A stretch of DNA of 15,000 nt from assembly GCA_016946835.1 (NCBI GenBank), contig JACVTC010000576.1:1-15000 (forward strand), read 5' to 3'. The notes below the pieces were generated by a model. The model was not told the DNA's origin. It saw only the letters and a program-made list of their open reading frames with translations, and did not search any database. Source of the stretch: Neocallimastix lanati (nom. inval.) (taxonomy: Eukaryota; Neocallimastigomycota; Neocallimastigomycetes; Neocallimastigales; Neocallimastigaceae). The translations under genes were made by a program, and so were the position numbers. Of this stretch, positions 1-7,639 are shown piece after piece. Each line of letters begins with the position of its first letter. The first letter of the stretch is position 1.

Positions 1-102
1 AATGACAGTATTATCAATAAAGACAGTGTATTCAATAATGACAGTATTATCAATAATGACAGTATTATCAATAATGACAGTATTATCAATAATGACAGTA
101 AT
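1..102 (+). repeat. In-frame 18-bp minisatellite (NDSIIN repeats)
   Basis: The unit aatgacagtattatcaat is present about 5.7 times in tandem. Copies lie at 1-18, 19-36 (diverged, KDSVFN), 37-54, 55-72 and 73-90, with a partial copy at 91-102. The period is six codons, so it stays in the capping-enzyme frame and encodes a hexapeptide array just before the visible triphosphatase residues. The array may continue left of base 1. Confidence 0.93.
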
Positions 103-2160
103 TTAAAAACAGAAAGCAAGTACATTGAAAAGAATAAATCAGAAAAAGAGATCACAGAATATGCAATATATAAAGAAATGAACGATATAGATGCAAAATT
201 TTCATTATCTATTTTAAAATATATTACACCTATTACTAAGAAAAGACGATCTTTTATGATGAAAAATGGTGCTCGTATTGATATGACAGTTTTTGATGAT
301 AAGAATCAATTAGAAATTGAATTTATGAATAATACTTATCTTGAAAAAGATAATATTATGAATATGATTCATTCGATTATGGTATCGTTAGATTGCTCAA
401 ATTTCATTCTGGATTATTTATTTTTTTTGATGCCAAATTATGAATTTCAGAAACCAATTACTCCATCGTTAGATATTTTATATAAAGAAGCAAAAAATTT
501 AATAAACGATACATTTTATGTAGCGACTAAAACAGATGGATTTCGTCGATTGATAATCATAATAAATAATTTGATGTTTGGTATTTCAGAAAACTTTCAT
601 GTAGAATATATTTGTCAAACAAAGGCCGATAATCATATGGTATTAGATTGTGAATACCTCGATGGTAAATTCATTCCGTTTGACTTAATTTATTATAATG
701 ATGAAGATTTGAGACATAAATCTTATTCCGATAGAATAAATATTATGAACGCTATTAACTTTGAAGAATTCAATAACAAAATAATAAAAAAGAATATTAC
801 TAAATGTTCCTCTTTTTCGGAATTACAAAATTTCATAATTTCGTTTAATAAATTTGACAATCCATCTATACCAAATGACGGTATCATTATTACAAATGGA
901 CAATCATCCTATTACGACAATATAAAAGTTTATAAAATTAAAACTAGAAATACAGTAGATCTACGATTTAATGGAAGATACTTTTATTCTCGAGATCATT
1001 TAATTAAAAAATCAACAGTAAATTTACCATTTTCAGAATATAAAGAAGTGTGCCTACGCTATCATCAACATAAAAAATTTTATTCAACAAAAAATATGAA
1101 AGATCTTCCAAATTATAAAAATAATAATAGAAATAATAATAAAAATAATAATAACAAAAATAATACAGAAATAATAGATAATAAATTTTATTGTTATTAT
1201 TATCGTAAACAAGTAGAAATGATTAATGATGTACCAACTAAAACACGTGTTGTTACTTATCATTTAGTCAGAGAAAAAAAAGTCCCATTCATTGTGGAAA
1301 TTAATTTAGACAACAATTCATTCGTTAAAGAGCGGAAAGACAAATATACTTCTAATAGCATAAACACCTTTAATAGTATACTAATTGCTTCCTACCAAAA
1401 AGTAAATCTTGAAATATTTACACCTTCTTCAACTGTTTTAATGCGTAAATATCACAACATCATTAAGCAAAATATTCTTCATAAATACAAAGGTAATCTA
1501 TTAGATATAGGAACAGGAAATGGCGGTGATCTTCACAAGTGGAAAAATTTCCGCAAAATTGTTTGTGTCGAACCTGACCATGAAAAAATAAAAGTTTTGA
1601 AAGAACGTATTTCTAAATCTGAAATTCGTAATCGTATCTCAATACTTCAAAATACCATCCAGAATGTAGAATTAAAAGATATTTATGATGTTGCTACTTG
1701 CTTTTTCGCTCTAAATGATTTCACCTACACTAATATTTCTAGAATGCTCAGTAATATATCTAAAAATATAAATGGAATTTTTTGTTTAATATTTTTTGAT
1801 TATAATTTATTTTCAGACGATATTGATTCATCCTCCATCACTTATAAACAATGTATCCAAACAGAAATTAACCAATTTAAGGATATAATAGATAGGACTT
1901 CTTACATTTATTTATTAAGTTCACTTAGATATGCTCATTCAGAATGTGATAATATTATGTATATCAACATTACAGATTCTTATGTCATTAATCATTATGA
2001 ATGCGCTATTAATAGTATACGAGTTAAAGAAATATTTGTAAAATACGGATTTAAAATTTTAAATGAATATAATGTTGATCTTTTTCCGTTCCTTGATAAG
2101 TCACAAATTTCATATACATCAAATATCAAAGTTATTGAATTTTCAAATATTAAGGAATAA
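1..2160 (+). CDS. Virus/plasmid-type trifunctional mRNA capping enzyme, 5'-partial
   Basis: This enzyme would make the 5' cap: RNA triphosphatase, GMP transfer, then guanine-N7 methylation. The frame is open from base 1 with no stop, so the ATG at 178 is internal and at least 719 residues are present. Residues below count from that ATG. The C-terminal part of a tunnel-type triphosphatase is visible (RIDMTVF 33-39, LEIEF 45-49). The guanylyltransferase has the KxDG nucleotidyl-lysine motif (K118-G121), a LDCEYLDGKFIPFDL block (156-170), DGIII (234-238) and the YKIK strand with NTVDLRF (252-264). An Asn-rich spacer (313-330) follows. The methyltransferase begins with RKYHNIIK (423-430), then the SAM-binding LLDIGTGNGGDLHKW (441-455) and VCVEPD (462-467). 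This domain order is known from large DNA viruses and yeast cytoplasmic linear plasmids; cellular fungi normally split these activities. No frameshift or stop is seen. An endogenised viral or plasmid gene is inferred. The family call is secure; its origin is not. Confidence 0.9.
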   Translation, partial: NDSIINKDSVFNNDSIINNDSIINNDSIINNDSNLKTESKYIEKNKSEKEITEYAIYKEMNDIDAKFSLSILKYITPITKKRRSFMMKNGARIDMTVFDDKNQLEIEFMNNTYLEKDNIMNMIHSIMVSLDCSNFILDYLFFLMPNYEFQKPITPSLDILYKEAKNLINDTFYVATKTDGFRRLIIIINNLMFGISENFHVEYICQTKADNHMVLDCEYLDGKFIPFDLIYYNDEDLRHKSYSDRINIMNAINFEEFNNKIIKKNITKCSSFSELQNFIISFNKFDNPSIPNDGIIITNGQSSYYDNIKVYKIKTRNTVDLRFNGRYFYSRDHLIKKSTVNLPFSEYKEVCLRYHQHKKFYSTKNMKDLPNYKNNNRNNNKNNNNKNNTEIIDNKFYCYYYRKQVEMINDVPTKTRVVTYHLVREKKVPFIVEINLDNNSFVKERKDKYTSNSINTFNSILIASYQKVNLEIFTPSSTVLMRKYHNIIKQNILHKYKGNLLDIGTGNGGDLHKWKNFRKIVCVEPDHEKIKVLKERISKSEIRNRISILQNTIQNVELKDIYDVATCFFALNDFTYTNISRMLSNISKNINGIFCLIFFDYNLFSDDIDSSSITYKQCIQTEINQFKDIIDRTSYIYLLSSLRYAHSECDNIMYINITDSYVINHYECAINSIRVKEIFVKYGFKILNEYNVDLFPFLDKSQISYTSNIKVIEFSNIKE

Positions 2161-2270
2161 TAAATTTTAAATTTTATTTAATTATATTTTATTTAATTTT
2201 TTAAAAAACTAATAATTTTAATATATACACATTAATAAAATGTTTTCTTTTAATTTACCATTTTTATTTT

Positions 2271-2394
2271 AAAATTTATAAATTTAATAAAATTATTTAA
2301 TAAAAAAAAAAAAAATAAAATAAAATATAATAAAAATTTATAAATTTAATAAAATTATTAAATAAAAAAAAATAAAATAAAATAAAATATAATA
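2271..2394. repeat. 62-bp AT-rich tandem duplication
   Basis: Two adjacent copies, 2271-2332 and 2333-2394, both start aaaatttataaatttaataa and run into A-runs broken by taaaataaaatataat. They differ by an inversion-like tt/aa change and by A-run length. The pattern fits replication slippage in the spacer. No function is evident. Confidence 0.75.
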
Positions 2395-2674
2395 AAAAAT
2401 TATATATTTTTTTTATATATATATTATAAAATATTAAAATTTATATAATTATCATCATGATTAACATCAATTTTTTTTAAAAAAAAAATTTTTTTTTTAT
2501 TTAAATTTTATATATATAAATATATACTATATAATATATATATGCTTAAATAGTATAATATTAATTAATCATATAATTAAAAAATTAATTATACAAATAG
2601 ATAATTTTGATTTTTATATTTCAATATTTAAAAATTTTAGATAGAAAGTATACTATTTTATATTTATTTTTTTT

Positions 2675-2790
2675 AGTAAAGCGGTCTAGCGGAAACAATA
2701 TCCGCTTATGCGAAAGCATACCGAGATATTACGGCTACCTTAATATTCCCATACATTGAGAAGACTAAAGAATAGTACATACGGGAAGTA
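2675..2790 (+). ncRNA. Candidate structured non-coding RNA
   Basis: Bases 2681-2790 are about 41% G+C (45 of 110 counted), against about 8-10% in the lines on either side. Contiguous hairpins can be drawn: 2688-2693 with 2701-2706 (6 bp, 7-nt loop), 2707-2711 with 2716-2720 (5 bp closed by a GAAA tetraloop), and 2721-2723 with 2732-2734. Bases 2682-2685 can also pair with 2720-2723 to enclose the first two as a junction, and ttccc 2746-2750 can pair with gggaa 2783-2787. A T-run (2822-2828) lies downstream on the plus strand. There is no ORF. I do not recognise the family: it is not a tRNA, 5S, U6 or hammerhead. The strand is assumed from the tetraloop and T-run. Confidence 0.4.
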
Positions 2791-3142
2791 AAAATATATA
2801 AATATATTTACTGTAAATTTATTTTTTTAAAATCAATCATAGGAAAAAATTTAACAAAATAAAATAGAATAAAAAATAATATAATAATAATAATTGATTT
2901 GATGTAACAGTTTTTTTTTTTCAAATATTTATTAAATTTTATTTTTATTAATTATTATATAATAACTATATTAAACTTTTAAAAAAAAAAAAGTAATTTA
3001 TAATTATTATGCTTATAATGATATTTATTTGTATTTATACATTAATTTTTAAAAAATATGGTTATGTGCAAGTTAATAGATAAATTTTTTGACTTAAAGA
3101 TAATAATTTATTATAAATTTAATAATAATTTATAACTTATAA

Positions 3143-3718
3143 TTACCAACATTTACCGTATCTTGATTGGCATCCAGAATCACAGTAGGCACTGGATTTA
3201 CCACAATATCCATATTTACTACAACAATAATTACGTTTACACATGTATATTCCATCCTTCTTAGAGCCACACTTATCACTAGATAATATAGTTGGAATAG
3301 CTTGCTTTTTTGCTGTAGTTTTAGTTTTTTTCTGTTTTTCTTCCAATTCCCTTCTCATGTCGTCATAGATAGGATTAGTTTCCATATCCTTTCTCATGTC
3401 ATCATAGATTGGATTAGTTTCCATTTCTTTTCTCATTTCATCGTAGATAGGATTATTTTCCATATCTTTTCTCATTTCATCGTAGATAGGGTTATTTTCC
3501 ATTTCCTTCCTCATGTCATCATAGATTGGATTGTTTTCTAATTCCTTTCTCATGTCATCAAAAATTTTTGAATTAAAGTCATTGTCCCAATGTGATCTTT
3601 TAGTTAATGTAGTTTCGTATTCTTCATTAAGATTACCATCAACAATAGATGATAATGGAGAAGAAAATATTGTATTAGCTGATAATGTTAAAATTAATAA
3701 AATTTTAAATAGATACAT
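3143..3718 (-). CDS. Secreted CBM18 (hevein-type) chitin-binding protein with 13-residue repeats
   Basis: A 191-residue secreted protein predicted to bind chitin or chitin oligomers in the fungal wall or nearby. It has a signal peptide (about 1-20, ending IFSS), a Lys-Arg pair at 40-41 that could be a Kex2 site, then five and a half tandem copies of a 13-residue unit like DDMRKEMENNPIY (54-125). A basic Lys/Thr linker (128-139) leads to one CBM18 domain at 150-190. That domain has eight cysteines (150, 160, 165, 166, 172, 179, 183, 190) and the CCSKYGYCG core, whose Ser and two Tyr are the expected sugar-contacting residues in hevein domains. Translation starts at an ATG (3716-3718) that gives a clean signal peptide. 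It is divergently arranged with the chitin-binding gene at 3897. The CBM18 fold is secure; the biological role is inferred. It has no catalytic domain. Confidence 0.9.
   Translation of the reverse strand: MYLFKILLILTLSANTIFSSPLSSIVDGNLNEEYETTLTKRSHWDNDFNSKIFDDMRKELENNPIYDDMRKEMENNPIYDEMRKDMENNPIYDEMRKEMETNPIYDDMRKDMETNPIYDDMRRELEEKQKKTKTTAKKQAIPTILSSDKCGSKKDGIYMCKRNYCCSKYGYCGKSSAYCDSGCQSRYGKCW
3341..3559 (-). repeat. 39-bp tandem repeat encoding 13-residue acidic/basic units
   Basis: Five full units and a partial sixth encode D(D/E)MRK(E/D)(L/M)E(N/T)NPIY. The changes between copies are conservative (Asp/Glu, Asn/Thr, Leu/Met). Each unit carries a dibasic RK, and the last partial unit has RR. 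It probably forms an extended spacer between the propeptide site and the chitin-binding domain. Confidence 0.92.
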
Positions 3719-3896
3719 TTTTATAATTAAATTTTTTATTTTTATTTTTTATTTTAAATATTTATTAAATTTTCAATTTACACTCTATTTTAATAGTTTA
3801 ATATAAATTAATCATATAAGTAGGTAATTAAATTTTTTTAAGGTATTTAAATTGATTTATTTTATTGTGTTAATTTTTAAAATAGTTTCAACTCTA
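3719..3896. promoter_or_regulatory. Shared divergent promoter region
   Basis: This 178-bp gap separates the start codons of two head-to-head genes for chitin-binding secreted proteins, so it should contain both promoters and both 5' leaders. A TATA-like atataaatta (3801-3810) lies about 90 bp before the ATG at 3897. In DNA this AT-rich such matches are weak evidence. Co-regulation is inferred from geometry only. Confidence 0.45.
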
Positions 3897-5753
3897 ATGA
3901 TACTTATAAAATATTTAATTTTTACATTATTAGCGATAATTTCTAATTCAGAAAAAAGGTCTACTGATAATTCGGAATTACCGTTATCTTTATTAGAATT
4001 AACAAATAAAAACACAGCTTATAGTAAGCAATATAATAATAATATACAAGAGTATTATAATTACTATTACAAAGATTTATTTGAAAAAGAGAAGGGTTGC
4101 GTTGCTTTAACAAGTGATAATCCGGCATACAACCCATATCACTCATCACTTATTGTTAACAGTAAAGAAGGTAATATTATTACGGTTCTAGGAAATCCTA
4201 TTGAAATTAATAAAATGAATGTAAATTCCGAAAATGAGTGTGGAACCATACAAAATATGAACAAACAATCTATCTCATGTCATATTACTCTTCCCAATAA
4301 TACAACACAAATAGTAGAATTTATAGTACCAGATAATCAATGCTATAATATTAGAGCACTTCCTATATATAGTGCAAAAGTCAATCTTTGGTCATGCAAT
4401 TACAATAACAATATAGAAATTTCCAAAAATGTAACTACGATCAAAATCAACAATTACGTCACCTATTTGAATCACTGCGACACTAAAACAAATAACACCA
4501 AACAACTAACTTTAAATAACACTTTTAATGAAAGAACCAAAGGATATACATTAAGTTATAGTAAAGCTTTAAAGAAAGGCGAATATGTTTCATCTCCTGG
4601 AGGTAGATGGCATTTTGGATTACTTCCTAATGGCGAATTAGCATTATGTGAAAATGAATTTAAAGAAAGTCACATCAAATGGTCCAATGGAATAAACTAC
4701 TTGAGTAAATATGACCTCAAATTCTTTATTGATATTAACGGTCATTTAGTAGTTACTGCTAAAAATATCGTTAAATCATTGGATAAGAACGACCATTACG
4801 ACGAGAAAACAAATAGTATAACCAAAGAAAATAAATTAAACAAAAGGATTGAAGAAAAGAATAAGGATCAAGTATCTGCTAATTCAGTTGAAGATAACGA
4901 TTCATTGAACAAAAGTTATATATTAGAATATTTCGCAAAGTTCAAAGAATGGCTAAAAAATTATAAATCTCCTGAGAACAAAAGCAAAATATACGAAATT
5001 GGCAATGTTATCCAAAACGTAAATTATAAATCAGATAAAGAAATAATCGTTTGGGATTCTCTACCACGGAACTTAACTTATAATGTTGGTTACTTTGGAG
5101 ATTCAGGGTATTTTTTAGTATTATCGGATGATGGATCCAAATCTAAAAATTCACCAGTTATGTTGTATGATGGAGCGGGTGTAAAAATTTGGCAAATTTT
5201 ACCTACTGACGAATATAAAGGCTATCCATTTCCGAGAGAATATGACATGCCGTTGGATTTTGAAACGACTACTTCAAGTAATACTCTCACTTCCACCACT
5301 CCAGTTGTTGGTGATATTCCAATCTATACTAATTTAACTAGTACTACAATAATCTCAATTAATGATAATATTACTACCAAAATCGATAAAATAACCACTA
5401 AATCACACAAGGATATTTATTTGCCGAGCCAAACACAATCTTCATCCTCAATAAGTGGAATTTCGATACCAACTATTATGTCCAGTAACAAATGCGGCAC
5501 ATATGATGATGGGATCTATGTCTGTAAAAACAACAAATGTTGCAGCAAATATGGACATTGCGGAGATACTGAGAAATATTGTGGAAAAGGTTGCCAAAAT
5601 AATTATGGTTTATGTTATTCAAAGTCAAGTCGTTGTGGTATAGAATATGGAATATGCAATAATAATAAGTGCTGTAGTAAGTATGGCTACTGTGGCAATG
5701 GTAAAAAATACTGCTATAATGGATGTCAATCTGAATTCGGAAAGTGTATGTGA
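3897..5753 (+). CDS. Secreted B-lectin-like protein with two C-terminal CBM18 chitin-binding domains
   Basis: A 618-residue secreted carbohydrate-binding protein. The frame is open further upstream (from 3852), but only through non-ATG codons. The ATG at 3897 gives a proper signal peptide (1-18, ending IISNS) followed by Lys-Arg at 20-21. Residues 65-200 are a Cys-containing region I do not recognise, with many N-glycosylation sequons. Residues 219-285 and 381-433 resemble the halves of a bulb-type mannose-binding (B-lectin) domain: a GEYVSSPGGRWHFGLLPNGELAL strand pattern, WSN, then FLVLSDDG, VMLYD and IWQ. They are separated by a charged Lys/Glu/Asn insert (290-380). A Ser/Thr-rich linker (455-525) leads to two hevein domains, C533-C573 and C580-C617, each with the CCSKYG core. 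No catalytic domain is visible, so it is probably a wall or matrix adhesin-like lectin. CBM18 is secure; the B-lectin call is by pattern only. The frame ends 29 bp before an AATAAA (5782-5787). Confidence 0.88.
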   Translation: MILIKYLIFTLLAIISNSEKRSTDNSELPLSLLELTNKNTAYSKQYNNNIQEYYNYYYKDLFEKEKGCVALTSDNPAYNPYHSSLIVNSKEGNIITVLGNPIEINKMNVNSENECGTIQNMNKQSISCHITLPNNTTQIVEFIVPDNQCYNIRALPIYSAKVNLWSCNYNNNIEISKNVTTIKINNYVTYLNHCDTKTNNTKQLTLNNTFNERTKGYTLSYSKALKKGEYVSSPGGRWHFGLLPNGELALCENEFKESHIKWSNGINYLSKYDLKFFIDINGHLVVTAKNIVKSLDKNDHYDEKTNSITKENKLNKRIEEKNKDQVSANSVEDNDSLNKSYILEYFAKFKEWLKNYKSPENKSKIYEIGNVIQNVNYKSDKEIIVWDSLPRNLTYNVGYFGDSGYFLVLSDDGSKSKNSPVMLYDGAGVKIWQILPTDEYKGYPFPREYDMPLDFETTTSSNTLTSTTPVVGDIPIYTNLTSTTIISINDNITTKIDKITTKSHKDIYLPSQTQSSSSISGISIPTIMSSNKCGTYDDGIYVCKNNKCCSKYGHCGDTEKYCGKGCQNNYGLCYSKSSRCGIEYGICNNNKCCSKYGYCGNGKKYCYNGCQSEFGKCM

Positions 5754-5844
5754 TTGATAGTGATTGATAAATAGAAATTTAAATAAATAAAAAAAAATAA
5801 AAAATGGGGGAATACACAAATTATGAATATTTGAAACTTTTAAA

Positions 5845-5873
5845 TATTAGATATTTAGAGTTACTATCTAATA
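5845..5873. other. Hairpin downstream of lectin gene
   Basis: tattagata (5845-5853) and tatctaata (5865-5873) are perfect 9-bp complements around an 11-nt loop, 91 bp past the stop codon of the lectin gene. It could be a 3' UTR structure. Chance is a real alternative given base composition. Confidence 0.3.
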
Positions 5874-6874
5874 AACATTAAATAAAGAAAAAAATAAAAT
5901 GTTATGAAATATATAGAATGCAACTAAATTTTATATCTTAAAGAAATGTTTTTAAAAGCTAAAATTTATAATAAAATAATTTTTTTTTAAAAAAAAAAAA
6001 ATCCATAATTTATAATAAAGTAAAGCTTATATACTGATAACGTTGTTATTAAATATATATAAATGTATAAATGTTGTTATTAAATATGATATTATATTAT
6101 AAGGTTTTTACTTTTAAAAAATATTTAACTATTTAAATTTAAAAAAGTATAGCCGATAAAGGTGTATTTATATTTATTATAATTTATATTCTATTTTTTT
6201 TTTAAAAATATCTGATTGTTATTTTTTTTCTTTTTGGAAATAAATTCATATTTATTGATTTATAAATTTATTATTATTTTGAATTTATTTATTTAATTTC
6301 TTGTTCGAGTTATGTAGTTTATTATAAATAAAGGATTTTTTTTTTTTTGAATTTATATAAATTATATTATATATAATTGAACAAGAAATAATTTTGAGTT
6401 ATTAATATTTAATATCTTAATTGTTCAAATTTATTTGTATTATTTAATAAATAAAATTGAAACAATATTTAGTAAAGTTTGCTTTCTAGTTATCAAAACT
6501 CTGTCATGTATTTTCAATTCTAAAAGTGTTACATTAGTTACAAATATTTTCTTTGATAAATATTTAATATGAAACTTTGAAATACAAAATTTAAATGTAA
6601 TATATAATAAATAAATTATATTTACTTTAATAAAAAAATTGAATTATTTCAGTAAATATTTATTTAATATAAATACCAAATATTTGAAGTTTCTTTTGTT
6701 TAGAGATAGTACATTAAAAATTTTGCTATTATTATTTTTATATATACTTTTACATAAATACTTATGTAAATATTATATTAATTTTAACTTATTTATGATA
6801 TTTATTAAATATTATTTAATTGTTTTTTAATTCTCGTGATTAAATATTTTATAATAAATTTAATAAAGCTTTAT

Positions 6875-6898
6875 AAGTGACTTAATGATAAGTTACTT
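6875..6898. other. Hairpin downstream of GPI-protein gene
   Basis: aagtgactta (6875-6884) and taagttactt (6889-6898) pair over 10 positions with one G-T position and a 4-nt loop. The 3' end of the minus-strand gene at 6938 lies 39 bp away, so this would be in its 3' UTR. On that transcript the odd pair is A-C, which weakens the case for a functional RNA hairpin. Confidence 0.3.
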
Positions 6899-6937
6899 GT
6901 CAATTTGCATATTGGGTACAACATTTAATTATTACTA

Positions 6938-7639
6938 TTAAAATAGTAGTAATAATAATATAACTAAAGAAATTAATAAAGAAGTATTGATATTAATATG
7001 ACCGGCATCACTTGTAACATGTAGATACTGACATTTTTTGGATTCTAAAATTGAAATATATTGGTTTACTAAATTTAACTCATTATAATTAAAATTTCCA
7101 GTAGTATAGGTTGAATTTTCAAAAACTGTAAATTGGTCAATACTAATATCTTTAAAAATTTCAAGTAACGATTCGGTACATTTTTTAGATTTACATTGAT
7201 CTAGTAGAACATTAATACCTCCACCTTTTGTCATCATAGACAAAGAATATGGACATAATTCACCTTTTTCATTTGTTTGACAGAATACTTTATTACTTTG
7301 CTGATAAGTTTTCATTATAGCTGGCTGAAAAAGTTCTTTAAATTCAGGAATATTTTGGCAACTTGGAAAACATTTTAATGGGTCACTAAAAAATGTTTTA
7401 CATTTTTCAGAGTCAACATCTGAACAAGAATTATTATAATTAACTAGAGTTATATCAGGCATGCATTTATTATTATATTCTGAATTTTCGTATTCTGTCC
7501 TACATTCCTCACTTAAATTGTTCAAGAACGCTTCTTCATCGTAAGTTACATCTCTTTTGATTAATTTCAAAAAATTAATGGAATTAGCAAAAGATAAAGT
7601 AGAAATAGTTAATGATAATAATAAATCAATAAATTTCAT
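6938..7639 (-). CDS. Small Cys-rich GPI-anchored surface protein, family not recognised
   Basis: A 233-residue predicted cell-surface protein. It starts at an ATG (7637-7639) with a signal peptide (1-19, ending LSFAN), then a Lys-Arg pair at 28-29 (LIKR followed by DVTYDEE), a likely Kex2-type processing point. The mature region has 11 cysteines (46, 59, 72, 80, 90, 94, 120, 129, 149, 154, 203), suggesting five disulphides, and acidic segments. The C-terminus has GPI-signal form: small residues S210-G213, a short polar stretch, then an uninterrupted hydrophobic tail to the last residue (220-233). A single-pass tail-anchored reading is possible, but no cytosolic residues follow the tail. I recognise no enzyme motif. 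The style resembles lineage-specific surface proteins of gut fungi; that is inference. It stands alone, with large spacers on both sides. Confidence 0.82.
   Translation of the reverse strand: MKFIDLLLSLTISTLSFANSINFLKLIKRDVTYDEEAFLNNLSEECRTEYENSEYNNKCMPDITLVNYNNSCSDVDSEKCKTFFSDPLKCFPSCQNIPEFKELFQPAIMKTYQQSNKVFCQTNEKGELCPYSLSMMTKGGGINVLLDQCKSKKCTESLLEIFKDISIDQFTVFENSTYTTGNFNYNELNLVNQYISILESKKCQYLHVTSDAGHININTSLLISLVILLLLLF

Larger units (their letters stand above)
2161..3142. other. AT-rich intergenic spacer, 982 bp
   Basis: No convincing protein-coding frame on either strand. It is mostly A/T homopolymers and TATA-like strings. The two things that stand out are a 62-bp tandem duplication (2271-2394) and a higher-GC structured island (2675-2790). 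A 10-bp inverted repeat (2548-2557 with 2649-2658) lies just upstream of the island, but short inverted repeats are expected by chance in DNA this AT-rich. Confidence 0.7.
5754..6937. other. Non-coding AT-rich spacer, 1.18 kb
   Basis: I see no credible gene here. The only sizeable frame (6639-6830) begins with TTG and is hydrophobic A/T filler. Visible structure is limited to small hairpins (5845-5873, 6875-6898), a pair of 15-bp direct repeats gttgttattaaatat (6042-6056 and 6073-6087), and an 11-bp inverted repeat atttcttgttc / gaacaagaaat (6296-6306 and 6379-6389). The region holds the 3' ends of the converging genes on each side. Confidence 0.7.

Noticed and set aside
2675-2790. The GC island as a group I intron core, tRNA, SRP RNA or rRNA fragment
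   Set aside because: A GACTA/TAGT pair and gcgga/tccgc recall group I core elements, but the spacing is far too short. The minus strand contains TTAAGGTAGCC as in large-subunit rRNA, but flanking bases do not match. A short stretch resembles yeast SRP RNA, but the UGUAAU motif is missing. No tRNA box B is present.
3302-3806. Plus-strand frames at 3302-3541 and 3531-3806
   Set aside because: They are antisense to the well-supported CBM18 gene, and their regular Phe/Ile/Val/His pattern simply mirrors its 39-bp repeat.
3852-3896. Start of the lectin gene at 3852
   Set aside because: The codon there is TTG, and the extra 15 residues would put a second hydrophobic stretch before the natural signal peptide starting at the ATG at 3897.
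3961-4149. Minus-strand frame inside the lectin gene
   Set aside because: It is antisense to a gene with a signal peptide and recognisable domains, and has no features of its own.
5455-5819. Small frames overlapping the CBM18 domains (5455-5643 plus, 5625-5819 minus)
   Set aside because: Out-of-frame shadows of Cys-rich coding sequence.
6296-6389. 11-bp inverted repeat as terminal repeats of a small mobile element
   Set aside because: The 72-bp interior has no coding content, no target-site duplication is visible, and short inverted repeats are common at this base composition.
6639-6830. 63-codon hydrophobic plus-strand frame
   Set aside because: It begins with TTG rather than ATG, lies in near-pure A/T DNA, and its Leu/Ile/Tyr/Lys content is what random A/T sequence gives.
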